Position numbers and translations under genes: made by a program
Shown here: positions 19,309-32,770 of the stretch, one piece after another
How the letters are laid out: each line of letters starts with the position of its first letter
How positions within the stretch are numbered: the stretch's first letter is position 1
Source: Prostheceraeus crozeri
Taxonomy: Eukaryota > Platyhelminthes > Polycladida > Euryleptidae
DNA: 64,000 nt
Direction: 5' to 3'
Assembly (NCBI GenBank): GCA_907163375.1
Contig: CAJQUW010006788.1
Span: 62,001 to 126,000, forward strand
The notes under the pieces: generated by a model
What the model saw: only the letters and a program-made list of their open reading frames with translations
What the model was told of the DNA's origin: nothing
Database searches by the model: none

Positions 19309-21483
19309 GTAGGTACACAAGAAGAATTTACAAACTGGCATGAACTGGACAATTTTTTGTTCTCCCTTTTGAACTTCTCGGGTTGCATTTGAGTAGTAGT
19401 GCTGTTTCTACAGTTTGTTTCCTGAATCGCTGCACAACCCGATATCTCTTTTATCTCCTATGTATTCTCATCAAATTTAATCGTAGGCTCATATTGAATT
19501 GATTATCTAAATGATTCACTTGGTCAGTCAGGACACATGGTTAAGGAAACAGTGTTGCCGGTCTACTTAAATGAAGTAACTATAGTGATTAGACGTTTGT
19601 TACTTCATAATACATGATGCTGTGGTGCTTTTTTACTGAGTAGGTAGGGTTGCCAGTCGTTATTTCACCTGTCATTTTTCTATGAAAGTGGTCTACATAT
19701 CTCCAATTCCAAGTTAGACGGCCTTAATTGCATTAAAGCAGTCTAATCTGATATGTAATAACATTGAGGTTGGAACATTTCACCATCCACCTTCGCATTC
19801 CCACTGCAAATGGCATTGAGGTGATTGCTATGGCTCATAATTTGGACTCATAGATATCTCAAGTTTCACATACTTTAATGTTCTCAGCAGCATGGGATAT
19901 GTAGAAAATTATCATAGATTTTAGTCTTTTTCAGATCAAAATCTTGGATTTTTGATGTCATAGATTTTAGGTTCAGAAACAATGCATATATTGTCACAAT
20001 AAACATTCAGTCTCCGGCTCTCGGTCATTGTAGCAAATAGTGACCTCAAGTCTTTGCATTATCTATTACATAATGATCCTATCATAGCTGATGATGTCAT
20101 AACTACCCTTGTTTCCTCTCATTGAATGAGTTGCTAAAAATCTTGTCGATCCACTTATCGGACGCAAGCGTCATCAACTGTGATGTGAAGAATTTTCTAT
20201 TGTTTGTGAACAGGTGGAGACAATCCTTCGTGTCCAGATCAGAACTTCGAATGATGACTCACCCAATGGTTGAGTATGGAAACACTACAATTTGAATTTT
20301 GCCAGTGAACGGATGGGCCGATCTTGATACACGTAAAACTTATATATTCTTGGAGCTGATAGCAACAACATTCTTTTGAACCCAAAATTGAAAACGCAAG
20401 TGTTCATGCAGCAAGCGTTATTTGCTCGGTTTTTCAAGATGAAATACAACTGCACAAAATGTAGTATTTCGAATTTAGCTTCTTGCTGCCTCACCCGAGT
20501 AGGAATTCTCCGGAGCATAAGAATCGCTGAATTTATTCAATCATATTTAAGCTTCAGATCATCTTTTTTCACTTCTTTCCATTAAAAATCAAATGGGGCA
20601 ATCTAACGAACCAAGCAAAATTGTAATCAAGTATATAATATCTGTCAAGTTAAAAGATACTTTTGCAGTAATTCATGTTTTCCTAACTCCTGTAGGACCT
20701 GATGCTTTTCTTGGAGGAATAGGCCACATAAAAACAAGCACGCCGTACTGTAGGAAGCGAGACCATTTAAATGCATCTTATGCGAGTTATATACAAACGC
20801 TCAGTACTACGTTTTGTGTTCGTGGTTGAATAAGTACGCCGTTGATTCGCCTTGAACAAACGGAGCTCAACGAATCACGTCGTCAAGGAAGGAATCACTA
20901 CCACTCGGCTTAATCATTCATCCTTCGTTGATTGAATGAATTAACGGAGAATAGCTTCTAACGTTATTAATATTGGCTATTTGCTCGAATTGCTTTTGAA
21001 GGCTTGCTAGCTGTTCTTTTCGCTTTTAAACTTTAAAGCTTTTAAGCTTTTTAAAAAGTCTCCATCTCGATCCACTTTCACGCACATATGTAAAGTATTG
21101 GAGGGTTATTTGCTAGGTTCTTTCATCAGAAATTGAAAACTACAAATTGAACATATTATAAGAACATACGTGTACACTACGTGATACATTTTCCATCAAT
21201 CACTCCAGACAACCGGGTATTTATGCTATTTTGAGTTGCACCAGCAACGTTCAGTAGGCCGAAAATTCTTATTTTGCAAAAAGCGTGTACCGGAATTTCC
21301 CGTAAGTTTGTCCCAAAAGGATTTGATGAACATTCGGATTTTGGCTTCCGATGCCTTGCCGCAGGGGTAATTATCTCAGTGTGTGTGCTTAATCTTTATG
21401 AGTTACTGCACATTCATGCTTTATGACAATATTGATACTTTCTTTCGGTGCTTCTTGTCAACTGTTTGCTAGCATGAGCATCA
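19309..21483 (+). other. intron sequence without recognisable elements
   Basis: First part of an 8.9 kb intron of the FOXRED2-like gene. The short frames at 20376-20829 show no protein-like pattern. Confidence 0.4.
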
Positions 21484-21491
21484 GTTTCAAG

Positions 21492-23987
21492 TAGGGTTTA
21501 ACATATTCCCGAATTTCAAAGAACCGGTTCCGGTACCGAATCCGGGTCCAGATTGCAAGAACCGGTTCCGGTACTGATACTTCCAAAGTATTTCGCACAA
21601 GCTAATCAGATTTTCTGTTGAATTGTAGTTTTCATCCAGATGGATATGGCCAGTTATTTAAGGTTGGGATTGATTGGGAACAGGTATTGAAAGTAGAAGT
21701 GGTATACGAATTGTGCTATATTAATTACAATAGTTGACGCGAACAAAAATATTCAGTTATCATAAAAATGAATTAGTTAATGGAGGACAAACACACCAAT
21801 TAACAGAACCCATCAGTGCATCCAACGCTTAGATAATGTTTTGCTTTATGGACACAAGCGCATTCAGCGAGCGATCGCTAAGTCGTGATCTTATTTTTCG
21901 ACAAAAATTCCCCGCTGTTGAAAAACAACGCTCGCAATCTACCGAAGTTGGTCTGATAGTCAGCAATGACTTCTGAAGCAATTTCAAGCGATGTGTTAGT
22001 TCACCACTCCTTTGAAATAACTGAAACTCTTTGTCAACATTTGAAACTAGACCACGTTTTAACTGTACAGGTGAATATGCAGCTATACTTTGCTGAAGCT
22101 GCTCCTGGAGACTCAAGTTCTCACTCAAGACATGCTTCACACTCGGAGTCTCAGCAGTGTCACTGGGATGATCATCAGAAACCTCCACATCTTCATTTCC
22201 ATGAAGCTTCGTTAAAAACACATTTCTTAATCGCATTTTTTGATGCACCGTCCAAGGATGAGCGTTCAAGAGAATTTGAACCATTTAGGGACATGATCAA
22301 TGATACAGTGTTAACATTGCGACGCTCACTGACACGAACAAACAAGCAATCATAGAAACGAGAACTTAATCTGCTTTTGAGACTGCAAATTGTTGAACAA
22401 AAAATTTAGTACTCCTTCAGCAGACAACAACGTAGAATCTCGACGACAAAGTGCTTCAGTTGCGAGTCTGATCGGTGTCAGTACATCAATAAGTGATTGT
22501 ACAAGCTCCATATCAACATCAGTTACTAGGTCTGCCTTTTTGAATCAACGCAAGCTTTTAGAATACAAGGCCGCAATTTTACATAATTATCGTACTGGCA
22601 TTGTTTCAATAGTATTCCACCTGACCTTCATATCAAGCAGAGGCTGGAGCTCAGTATCGAACTCTTCAATCGTATATCTCTGCAGTAGTTGCAAATTGTT
22701 GCCACTTCGAAATATTTTGCATTCCTTGCGCACATTATCCACAACAGATTTGTAATCATCCGTTAATTCACAAGTGAACAAGCTGCCATCGTCAAAGTCA
22801 AAATCGGCGTCACAATTGTGTGCTTGATCTTCACTGTCAGAATCAGTGTTCAATCATCGTCGGTAGCAGTCTGAATCATTGATTGTGGGTTGGACTTATA
22901 CAACACATCTGCGACGGTCAAATGAATGGCATGGGAATAACAAAGTTGCAAGTCAGTTTCACAAAGATTTCCAAATTTTACGTTAACGCTTGCTCCATCA
23001 CATATAAATGCTACACAGTCATGTTGCAGATTGAGATTATAATCACTGAAACACTGATTAATCGTTGAAAGCAAGTTTTCTGACGTAAATTTTCCTGAAA
23101 TTCGATACAATCCCAGGTTCCACATCGACTCATCGTTGCCATGCAAAATTATATTCAAGTAGCGGCGTCCGGTGCTACTAGTCCATTCATCAAAGGAACA
23201 AGAGAATCGCTCACCTCTTTTAATTTTCTCTTCAAAAGCACTTTGAAAATTGTGACGAATTTTAGCAGCGTATGAGTGAAGTAAAGCCATGATGTCAGAT
23301 GGATTCCTCGGAAGATTATATCCATCTCTGTTTAGAGAATTACGAATGGACTCACTTTTGCAAACACCATTGGTAGAAAATCCGTCAATTGCGATCAATT
23401 TGGATAATATTCGTTCAAGACTTTCCTTCTTTGGTATAAGTGAGGTAATAGAGTCTTGCCTTAAAGCTTTCTGAGGAGGACCGCTTGCATTGCTTACATC
23501 GGACGTTTCTTGTGCGCAATTCAGAATGTTGTGTACTGTCCTCAAATGCTTAAGCATTCCACTTGTAGATCCAGAATTGTGTCTGATCAACTTTGAACAT
23601 TTATGACAACGTGCACAATCTTTGCTTTGACGAGAGAAGTACTCCCATACAGCTGAGGAATTCAATCGACTAGCCATGGATGGAGTGACCGAATGAAAAT
23701 ATTCCGTGGATCAAACCTTGTTTTGCGCCTTTCTTAGAATAAGATGTGATGAACTCAGATCTATTTTTAGACTTCCTCTAAACAATTAACTCAATAGCAT
23801 GCACTGATGTCAGAGGGTGATTGATGGAGCTTGGTTCTCATTGGATGTCGAGAGATGACTGTCGTCATCGAACAACGCGACCATCTGCTTTTTCCAGGGA
23901 ATCGGTACCAATTAACTTGGAACCGGTTCCGGTATTGCCGAATAATAGATGAAACCGGTTCCGTACCGGTACCGGGATTAAACTCTA
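21492..23987 (-). mobile_element. hAT transposon with 8 bp target duplication
   Basis: The 2496 base element is flanked by direct copies of GTTTCAAG at 21484-21491 and 23988-23995, the 8 bp duplication expected for hAT. The termini are TAGGGTTTAA... and ...TTAAACTCTA, imperfect inverted repeats. Subterminal regions carry several copies of ACCGGTTCCGGTACC-like sequence on both sides. It encodes a decayed transposase on the - strand and lies in an intron of the FOXRED2-like gene. Confidence 0.92.
21829..23677 (-). pseudogene. hAT transposase with BED zinc finger, decayed
   Basis: Starting at 23677 on the - strand, residues 1-50 form a BED zinc finger (CARCHKC ... HLRTVH). Then comes a RNase H-like core with SCSFDEWTSSTGRRYLNI and HAIHLTVADV. 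The frame is lost near 22850, resumes at 22853-22587, meets a stop near 22585, and continues as recognisable transposase down to the C-terminal dimerisation domain (LTIRPTSVDCERCFSTAGNF and RSRLSDRSLNALV, 21829-22284). At least three frame changes or stops make it inactive. The order of domains is that of ZBED-type hAT transposases. Confidence 0.88.
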
Positions 23988-23995
23988 GTTTCAAG

Positions 23996-25629
23996 GGAAC
24001 AGCACAATCATTTCACTTGAATCAGAACTCGGCAGACGCGCAGATTCGTCGTAGTCACATGGTGTACATGCACATATATCATTCAAGAAAGTCTCATCTC
24101 CTACCTCGCTCCCTGCAGAAGCTCGTACTGGCGGCCGAACTGTTTGATGTAGCCGATTGGGCCTACAATGCGCATGTATACTTGCAAAATGTTGCAATGG
24201 TATTGTTGTAGCAGTGGAATTGTAATTGATTTTTGCTAATGTTGCAAGATAACAGGCTGAAAATTAGACATTACTTATCTCAATAAGCGTGATGTTCGAT
24301 CATAGACGACTTCAAAATTTGATGGAAATGTACTCAGAAAGTGGTTTTACGTCAACTCTTTTTACACTACTTGAGTCTACAGGTCAATCATACACTTTCT
24401 GTTTGATGAATCTCTGACTACAAGGTGCTAAAACAAGGTGCTAGTGAGTAAGTAGTTGGTTGCTTCGAATCCATTGTTTTCGGGTCATTGTGAGTAAAAA
24501 ATTTTGAAAATATGGTAACATGTTGAAAAGATAGGCCTAGCGCTTCTGTACACACTCAATAAGAGCTCTAAACTGTTGAAAATCAATGTCTATATGGAAT
24601 TGCCTTTATGCATTGTAATTTCTGCTATGTATGCTCAAGACTCAGATCAAACAATACCACCAACCTTGAATATGTTAAATGCATGTGAGATTATCAGGCC
24701 TACGGCTACCAGACGGTTTACTGAAAATTTTCCGTAAAAAGAAATTTCCCAATGGTTAGCATTGATACTTTTGTGGACACAAGTGTTACAGTAAAGATAT
24801 TTGTCAGATTTTGTTAATTCAGGATGCTGTATTGCGATATTTGTACTCGCTAACGCACTGCTATCTCTACCCTCTTCAAAATCCTCCAGCCATTACAAAA
24901 ATATCATAATGGCATGTTGAATCATCTGACGTCAATTCGGTCATCTGACGGTCATCGATATACAGTAGTAAAGTTAAATTGGTAGACGACAGATCTTCGG
25001 CGTCCAGCGCCTTCGGTGGTCGATCCTACAATAAAAAGCATAACTTCATATACATCTATATGCAAATATGTGAAGCTGAGCATGTCAGACTATTAGGAAG
25101 GTGATGCTCAATCACATGCTATTGAAGCAAAGTGACTGTACACATCCTAATTGGCTTCTTCCACGCAAGCGTACGTATCATGCCAATCAAAGGAATGCGT
25201 CACCGTGATCTAGACATGTCATATTTTGTCATAGTTTTGTCATATATTTAGGGTAAGGTAATATTTTGTCATATTTTATGTGTCTGATCATCTTTAGTCA
25301 AAGCCACCACAGTCAAGAACGAGAAGCGCAGGAATTTTTTCGATGAGATAAGAAATCTACCGGGTCTGTAGTCACGCGGTGGGGCTCCTGGTTGAGTACG
25401 ACTTGCTATTACGCCGAGAATTTTCCTAAAGTGCGCGACATCGTAAACGGCTATGACGACGACGGGAAAATCGTAGAAAATGCAAAAATTGTCTACAGCT
25501 GCATCGGCATTAAAGATAAAGCGCGATTACGAGAAGTTACCCAAGTTAATTCAGAAGTTCGAAGTCTGAACGCTCACAATCTCAGAAGCGCATGCCGAGC
25601 TGCGGAACATCAACTTACAAGAACATAGC
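23996..25629 (+). other. intron sequence without recognisable gene
   Basis: Non-coding. A short motif, CTCGTACTGGCGGCCGAACT near 24121, resembles sequence at 25700 inside the RTE-like relic and at about 35433. It may be a scrap of the same LINE. Confidence 0.35.
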
Positions 25630-26459
25630 GCGCAGATCAGTGGCTACCTGAAAAGAAGAATGGAAAAGAACGCGGAGTCACTGTCGGCCTCGTTCCCTGC
25701 AGACACTCGTTCTGGCTGCCGGACTATCCTCATCTCAATCGTATGAAAGGCACGCTCGGGAGCAATGGTGGTAGCCCAACATTCGGTAGCATATAGTACT
25801 CCCGGACTTGCTACTGTCTTATACATTCTCGACTTCAGCCTGAGTGCCATTCTGCTGTCACATAAAACACCGGTGCATTGCCGCCATTTTAGCCACGTTG
25901 CATTTACACACCCACGCACATCAAGTAGTGATTCCCCATCAGCTGAGGTCTTTTAGCCAAAGCATTGTAACTGGTTGGTTTTCGGCAGCTTCTCGCTGCC
26001 CACTCTCACACTGCATTCATCCGCTTCCGCATCCCAAATATTCTGTCTTGTTTAAGTTCAATCGCAAACTGAAATAATTCAACCTTGTCTTCAACTGTTG
26101 TATCTGATATTCCAGCTCCGCTCTACTTGCTGCAGCTAGCAGCACGTCATCACAATAAAGCAAGGAACACGGATGTGGCGTTGCAGATGGGCTGTCACCG
26201 TGACCATGCACAAGATAGAGAGTAGCGGTGATAATGTCGAGCCTTGATGAACACCGACTTGAAAGGAAAACTCTGTGAATTTCCTTGGGCAACGCAACAG
26301 GCTTGAGACGTCACAGTACAGCAGTTGTATCCACTGCGCTAGTGCCTTGAGGGCACCGTGTGCGCGCAGAGCGTGACGGATAAGTGCATAAGAAACCCTG
26401 TCAAACACCTTCTGTAGATCGAGAAGCGCTAGTTGTAGTTTCAAGTTCTTTTTTAACAT
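25630..26459 (-). pseudogene. RTE-like LINE reverse transcriptase, fragment
   Basis: On the - strand, 26459-26136 encodes LALLDLQKVFDRVSYALIRH (palm start) and GVHQGSTLSPLL (the usual GVPQGS-LSPLLF motif). In another frame, 26292-26017 encodes LLYCDDVLLAA (YADD box altered to YCDD) and LRLNLNKTEYLGCG. 25919-25644 gives a downstream region with LYATECWATT. Frameshifts and a changed active-site motif make this a relic. It sits antisense in the first intron seen of the FOXRED2-like gene. Confidence 0.8.
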
Positions 26460-28188
26460 GAAATGTAGTAAATTACATTACTAATTTGTACAACAAGCTG
26501 TAAATGGATATACTGTGGTAAAAGCTTTAAATAAATCGTTTTTTATTGTAGATTGAACTATCTAACTTTTTGCCAGAAAAAGGAAGCACACATTTTGCCA
26601 TATTTAAAGTTTTTCAATCTTACTAAATTACAATTTAAGATTTTTAGGTCATATTTGGTTATATTTTGAGCTTTTGAAGTCATATTCTGACATAAAAAGA
26701 TTGCCCTAATAATAATAGAACCTTTGAAGCGTAAATTCTGGAATTTGAATATTATATCCTGCAATAGAATTAACACGAAACATTTTGGTGTTTCAAAATT
26801 GCAGTTATCGGTAATTGAATTTAGAAAGATGTACATGCATATATTAAAATCGGATTGAGAATCATCGGCATCCTTTCAAAAACTTAGACAAACATGTTAG
26901 TCCATGCTTTTGAAAGTAAAATGATGCACTAGTGCAGATTAAATTCAAAAGGAATTTTTTCCATGTTAAGTTTTACCAAAAGAATAGAATAAAGCATTCT
27001 TTTTGTGAGGCCCGATATTGATGTTAAAAAATGAACTTTTGACAACTCATTTTCAAAATTCTCATGAAGTATAACTACCATAGAACTTTCATGAGCGATT
27101 TTCATGGATAGTGCGAGTGGTATTGAACAAAAATCACTTGCAGAGCATTTTGACGGCTTTTCTTTATGTTTATGCAAGTTCATAATGATCTTATAGTTCC
27201 ACAACGCCTCTGATTTTGTTAAAATATCGGTTAAAATTTCAATTCAAGGGGCTCAAAACGTGTAGATAACAATTGTCTGGGAGCATTTCTTCCATTATAT
27301 CTGCCGAGTTGTTCACAGTTTGAAATAAGTCGACTCAATTTTACTTGAAAATTGAGTATATCTATCGTTTGATTGTCATCTACCACCAAAAATTGTATAT
27401 TCACACCATACTTAGCTTGCAACGACAATCTATCTAAAATTCAGTGCATTGATTGCGAACCAGGTGTGACTAGTTGAGAGTGATAGGTCTGACCTAAGTT
27501 TTCCCGATAAAACGGGCCTGGTTCAGACCTGAATATTCAGGCCCCTTTACAGGTCGAGGTGAGATTCAGTTGAGTTCTCGATGCTTATGCAAGAAAAATA
27601 CATAATAAAATTTTCATGAATTTTCAATTTTGTGTGAGCGCGATTCAAGAAATTGAAATTGCTGTTGCCGATATCCGATTCATCATCTCGGATGTCCGAA
27701 TCGATTATCCGATTTGAAGGCGAGAGAATTGCATGTAGATCTGATTAGCGATTATCCACTATTCGACTCGATTACCATTTTGTAAAACGATTCGAATTTC
27801 AGCTTTGTAGTATAGCTGACAATTTGTGTACTGGCAGCTTGATTTCTATTATTTATCTTTCCTTGGAACATGTACAAGTAGTGCATGCTAGCTTTGTTTA
27901 GGATTCTATATATTTTATCTTTAGTTGGTTTTTTCCATAAAGACATGGGGTACCATGGCCTTTGATTATAAATATTTAAATCTTGTATTACTTTGCATCC
28001 TGCAAGGCTGAGATAGAGCATACTTTGTTCTTTCGAAGGAAGGTCGTTTTCCCGCTATTCCAGGACATAACATGATTACCCGATTCACTGCATGGAATTT
28101 CAATTCGATTTCTAAACATTTCTTTGAATTGTAATTTAGATGTAGACAGTAAAAGAAATTATTGACCTGATTCAATCTTTTTTCACAG
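26460..28188 (+). other. intron sequence without recognisable gene
   Basis: AT-rich end of the intron. No coding or repeat feature that I can support. Confidence 0.35.
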
Positions 28189-28354
28189 GTCGGGCATTAT
28201 CCAGGATCCTAGAGTCACGGTTTGAGAAGATAGGCTGGAGTTCATCAGTTTATCCAATCGCTTCATTATTGGATCATTTCACAAGACGCATGAATGAAGG
28301 CTCTGGCACTTATCAAATGTTCTCTGTGCTCGGAGATATCGCGATCATTGATAA
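28189..28354 (+). CDS. FOXRED2-like: FOXRED2-like gene, internal exon
   Basis: The acceptor TTTTTTCACAG ends at 28188 and the donor GTAAGA starts at 28355. The first two bases complete the codon left open by the exon at 19139-19308. It encodes RALSRILESRFEKIGW, SSVYPIASLLDHFTRRMNEG and SGTYQMFSVLGDIAII. The R-NE-SG-YQMF-VL-D stretch is a strong FOXRED2 landmark. It ends two bases into a codon, which fits the start of the next exon at 33231. Confidence 0.87.
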
Positions 28355-29080
28355 GTAAGACAATTGTAGCAACCCATTAAATGTTTATGTAGTGGATAGA
28401 GGATGGTTATGTGATTCTCTGGGATATATAGAGCGGGAAATCATCTGATGAATCCCGAGGGCTTTAGTTGTCTATGTTATTTGAAACACGATACGCGAAA
28501 CGTCGATTATAGGTGGAAGCACAATAAGCTATGCGGTATGATATTTCCTGTATGATATTGAGTTCTTCACTACACTATAAACAGTACGATATCAAAGCTA
28601 CTTGCGAAACAGATGTACAAAACGAGAATAACAAAATGTACGAAAGCACTATTGTTCGTGCTCATACACTACGAAAGCGATTGGCTTTCCTATTGACTAT
28701 CTTTATCATCCAATAGGAAAGCCGATCGCTTTCGCAGTGCATGAACGCGAAAAATAGTGCCTTCGTACATTTTGTTATTCTCCCTTTGTACATCGGGTTC
28801 GTATTCAAATTCAGCCAGCTTTCGTACTCTACAGTTTGCAGCATAGTGCGAGGAATTGAAATGAAATCTCAATGCATTCAACACATAGATTGTCAATGCA
28901 AGAACCACTTTTTAAATGCACTAGTAAAAATGAAAATAACTGCAATATCATGTTAGAAATTGCATTGCTGTTCAGACTGATGCGACTATTGCGCATAATT
29001 CCAAAAGATGGCATTTGCAAGCTTGTCAACGAAAGAAATATATTTAAAAAAAATAAAGTAGCAAATAGTAAATAGCAATG

Positions 29081-29446
29081 CTTACTCTTACTCTTACTCT
29101 TACTCTTACTCCACGTTTAACGTCCGTTGAATCCAATCCCCTAGGGCTGGACGGTTGATGGCTCTCCTCCATTCATCTCGGTTGGCAGCGAGTTCTTCGG
29201 GGATTCCTATTTTCTTCAGATCTTCAAAGACACATTGACGCCATGTTCTTCTTGATCTTCCGACGGCTCGACGCCCTGGGACCTACATGCTTTCCACTCT
29301 GCCCAAGCAGTTTCCCTCAGCTCTCTTTACATGACCGAACCATCTCAGACGCCCTCTTCTAACCCGATCTTCCAGCTCCTTCAGACCACACATTCTTGCC
29401 ACTTCCTCACTTGATATCTTCTTCACCTTCTATACTGCTTCTTCAC
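29081..29446 (-). mobile_element. 3' end of a LINE, 5'-truncated
   Basis: On the - strand, 29446-29115 encodes the C-terminal tail typical of RTE/CR1-type LINE proteins: RRGRLRWFGHVKR, then RRTWRQCVFEDLKKIGIP and ANRDEWRRAINRP. A stop codon near 29285 interrupts it. After the coding end there is a hexamer array of GAGTAA/AGTAAG (29082-29111), the short tandem tail that many LINEs have at their 3' end. Everything upstream of this tail is missing, as expected for 5' truncation. Confidence 0.8.
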
Positions 29447-30486
29447 TTGTTCGAACAACAGGCGGAGATTGAAAGGAGCTACAATGGCGGAAACAATTCA
29501 GAATCATTTCAGCAGACACAACGTCGAGCTGAGTAACCTAGAACACCTTCAAATACTTATATGAGATCCACTCAGTACACAACCTATCACGACCACGTTA
29601 TTAAAGTCACAAATCTTTACATGAATGCGACATCTAAATCTGGCATGAAAGGATCGGAGTCCAGTTTGCTTAAAACCACGGCTAATATGAAATTCTTGCA
29701 GTTATATTGCAGTTCGCATTGATTTTTGAAAGCGATTTTCTTAGATCAGTTGATTTTATAAACCACAGTTATAAATCTCGCATCAGCAGTTAAAATTTGC
29801 ACATGACAATAAGGAAAATTTCTAAACTTTTAACCTGTACACAATAAGCAAGTGAGCACTAGACCCCTACTTCCCTATGATCAATCAGATATCTTCCTTC
29901 GATGTAAGGAGAATTTCATTAACTAATTAGGGCGTTATTTTGAACGTGGAACATTTAAATGAATGAATGAGATTGCGTTTTGATTATCAGTAATATAACA
30001 ATTGGAGATAGATGCGCCTATATTTAGAGGAAGTTATTTTGGTGTATCAGAAAATGTCAAAAGATCTTTTCATGATAAAAATAACATGAAAACATTTTCG
30101 AAACAGATGAAGAAATTAATATTTTATCACAAATGCTATTAATAGTATGCTGTGACATGCTAGCACATTTATTTTAGAGGATTTATATTACAAGTGTTGT
30201 AAATGGAATATAATAATCAACATATCAAGCTACCGTCACAAAATTGACACATCACACATAACGGAAATTTCACACCAGAATGTCTCAATTCATGGATTTA
30301 TTCTGATACAAGGTGTTCGGAAAGTTGCAGTGCAGTGAAAATGCATCTATATTTTAATGTTTCCTTCCCTATGAAAAACAGTAATGAACAAGATATGCAC
30401 ACCATAAGAAGAACAATAAGCCATAGATCGAGACACGTGAACTGCACTCCAGTTGCTGCTGGCTATTTCATTCATACATACATTCA
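29447..30486 (+). other. intron sequence; possible left end of a mariner relic
   Basis: Mostly featureless. Around 30308-30335 GGTGTTCGGAAAGTTGCAGTGCA resembles the terminus of mariner-type elements and precedes the transposase relic at 30487. Confidence 0.4.
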
Positions 30487-31450
30487 TTGACTGTGGACAT
30501 GCTAGGACTAGAAGAACGCGTCTTTGTGATCGAGCATGTTTTTCGCAACCATGATAAATGCACGGATGATGTAAAACAACAATTTAGCAGCCTTTCGAAT
30601 CATGAGAAGTCTCGTACAGACTTTCAGCACACACGTCAAGCGAAATACCTGTTACCGTTTTACCTCATAGGAATACTGTGCGTGATTTGGTTAACAAATT
30701 CAGAAGAACTGGCTCCGTACAAGACGCGCCGCGAAGTGGAAGACCGGGATTACTCATGGCTGAAACACATCACGAAATTTCAGAAAAAATGGATTGCTCC
30801 CCAAATAGGTCAATACTGCAAATACCCCGCGAATCAGTCGGCGGCGTGGCAACTGTTCATTAGGACTTTCCTACAGAGTTATCCCTTTATCCTTATAAGA
30901 TATGAACATTTCAGGAGCTAAATGATGCAGACCATGCTAAGCGCCTGCACTATTTGTCCGACCAGGCATGGTTTCACTTATCTGGCTATGTAAATAGCCA
31001 AAATTCCCGCACATGGTCTGAGGTGAACCCATTCAAGCTTCATCAATCGCCACTTCACTCCCTAAAACTTGGTGTTTGGGTCACGATAAGCAGGAGGAGG
31101 ATTATTGGATCATTCTTTTTTGAAAAGACGGTGACCTTCCAACGTTGCATTGGCATTTTATCAAAATTCATCGGAGAACTTTCGGACCATGAAAAGTCTC
31201 GTAGTCTTTTGGCAAGATGGTGCAACTGCACACACGTCAAACGAAACGCTGAATCGGCTGCGTCAGAATTTTGGAGATCGACTAATCACAAAGGGTTTGT
31301 GGCAAAAGATGTAGCAAAGGCCAGTGTGTTCAAAACAATCCTCACACTATCCTCTCACAACTTCAAATTCATTAAAAATTCAATTGCAGACACTTTGATA
31401 ACACTAATGTTCTTTGATCATAACATGAAGCGATGTGTGAGAATTTTTGC
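30487..31450 (+). pseudogene. mariner-type transposase relic
   Basis: Pieces in several frames. 30487-30600 holds an N-terminal helix-turn-helix (EERVFVIEHVFRN). 30678-30863 holds LVNKFRRTGSVQDAPRSGRP, the linker of mariner transposases seen in invertebrate genomes. 30954-31180 holds the start of the catalytic domain, FHLSGYVNSQNSRTW and LGVWVTISRRRIIGSFFFE, and further decayed matches run to about 31310. The later catalytic Asp motifs are not recognisable. It is a dead copy in an intron of the FOXRED2-like gene, next to a Penelope-like relic on the same strand. Confidence 0.75.
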
Positions 31451-31480
31451 TAAGTAGGTGGTTCACCTTTCCACAAAATT

Positions 31481-32604
31481 TTGTTTTATGCCATTCGAGC
31501 TAGGAGGTTCCAATACATTCCACAGCTTTTTTACTTGTCATATGTTCTTAGACTGTCCATGGGCTGCAAAATTTCTCCCACAATTTCAATTCTGGTTGTG
31601 GATAATTTTGAGCGGTCTGCATTATTTCTTCGAACTCTGGGGAATCCTATCATATCCTTGAGATACTTTGATGATTGTGTGTTAGTGTTAGATCGTGATG
31701 CTGATACCAATGACGCACTGAGGCAAATCAATCAACTTCATCATACTATAAAGTTTGAAATTGGTAAAGCAGGTCATGATGACTATCTTCTCATGTTAGA
31801 TACAGCGTTATATATTGACAATACCGGCCGCATTCATCACAAATGTTATCAGAAAGAGACTAACCGTGGACTTTTCATCAATACACGCTCATCATTACCT
31901 AATCTCGTCAAAAGTAATGCTGTAATGTAAGAGCTTCGCAGAGTCAATAGATTATGTTCTGACAACAGCGATAAGTTGATAGCCACCTCCTGCTTTAAAA
32001 GTAAGCTGTCAAGAAATGGTTATTCGCAGAAAGATATCAGACGTTGTCCTTCCAGGGCTCAGAATAATCGACATTCGACGTCATACCTTCAAAAAGATTC
32101 TATCATTATGATAGTGCCATTCGTGAGTGACAAGTTTAATTATAGATTATCTCGAATAGTCAGTAATGCCGGATTTAATATCCGTGTTATTAAAAAAACC
32201 TGGAGTCAATCTCTCTCGTCAATTAAATTAAATAAAACAACATAAAGCATGTTCCAAACGCTCATGCTTGACAAATTATACATCTGTTTGCTGTGCAAGA
32301 AATGTCGTCTATAAAGGTCAATGTAAATTATGTGCTGAATTTTACATTGGGAGTACTGCTCAATTATTTGATGATCGTGCATTAGAACACTGTCAACCAA
32401 GTCGCCCAAATGTATTTTTGCATGCATCTCTGTCATGATAGCTCTACTAAAAATGCTTTTTCTATTATAAGTAGACATGATAATGTAATTAAATGTCGAA
32501 TATCAGAAGCTATGGCTATTCGTCAGTTGTGCCCATCTCCAAATGGTCGTGAAGAATTTAATGACAATACTTTATTTCTTATTTCAGCCCCTTTTGTTTT
32601 TTAA
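31481..32604 (+). pseudogene. Penelope-like element: reverse transcriptase and GIY-YIG endonuclease, decayed
   Basis: 31541-31930 encodes the second half of a Penelope-type reverse transcriptase: MGCKISPTISILVVD, YFDDCVLVLDRDADTN (active site YFDD) and YQKETNRGLFINTRSS. 31976-32245 continues with FNYRLSRIVSNAGFNIRVI. 32260-32400 holds a GIY-YIG-type endonuclease, VVYKGQCKLCAEFYIGSTA, a following Arg, and an EH pair. 32410-32604 gives the C-terminus. Frames change several times. Known: Penelope-like elements join this reverse transcriptase to a GIY-YIG endonuclease, which is exactly what is seen. The 5' half is missing. Confidence 0.85.
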
Positions 32605-32770
32605 TCTTGTACATAAGATAGCTGTCTCTTTCCAACTTGTACATTTCTCAGAACATGCGCACTGGTGAACTTTAACTTCAGCGTGTGAATTATTATCACA
32701 TTCTGCTCTAGTTGAGTGTGATATTTAACTTAGCTATATCGATGTTTGCCGTATGACTTGTAACTATTGC

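Noticed and set aside
25392..25628. 78 codon frame next to the RTE-like relic
   Set aside because: It lies opposite the LINE strand and shows no family pattern; it is probably antisense of LINE sequence or chance.
29082..29111. Short tandem array considered as CRISPR or telomere-like repeat
   Set aside because: A hexamer run directly after a LINE coding end is a LINE 3' tail. No CRISPR-like repeat-spacer structure occurs anywhere in the window.
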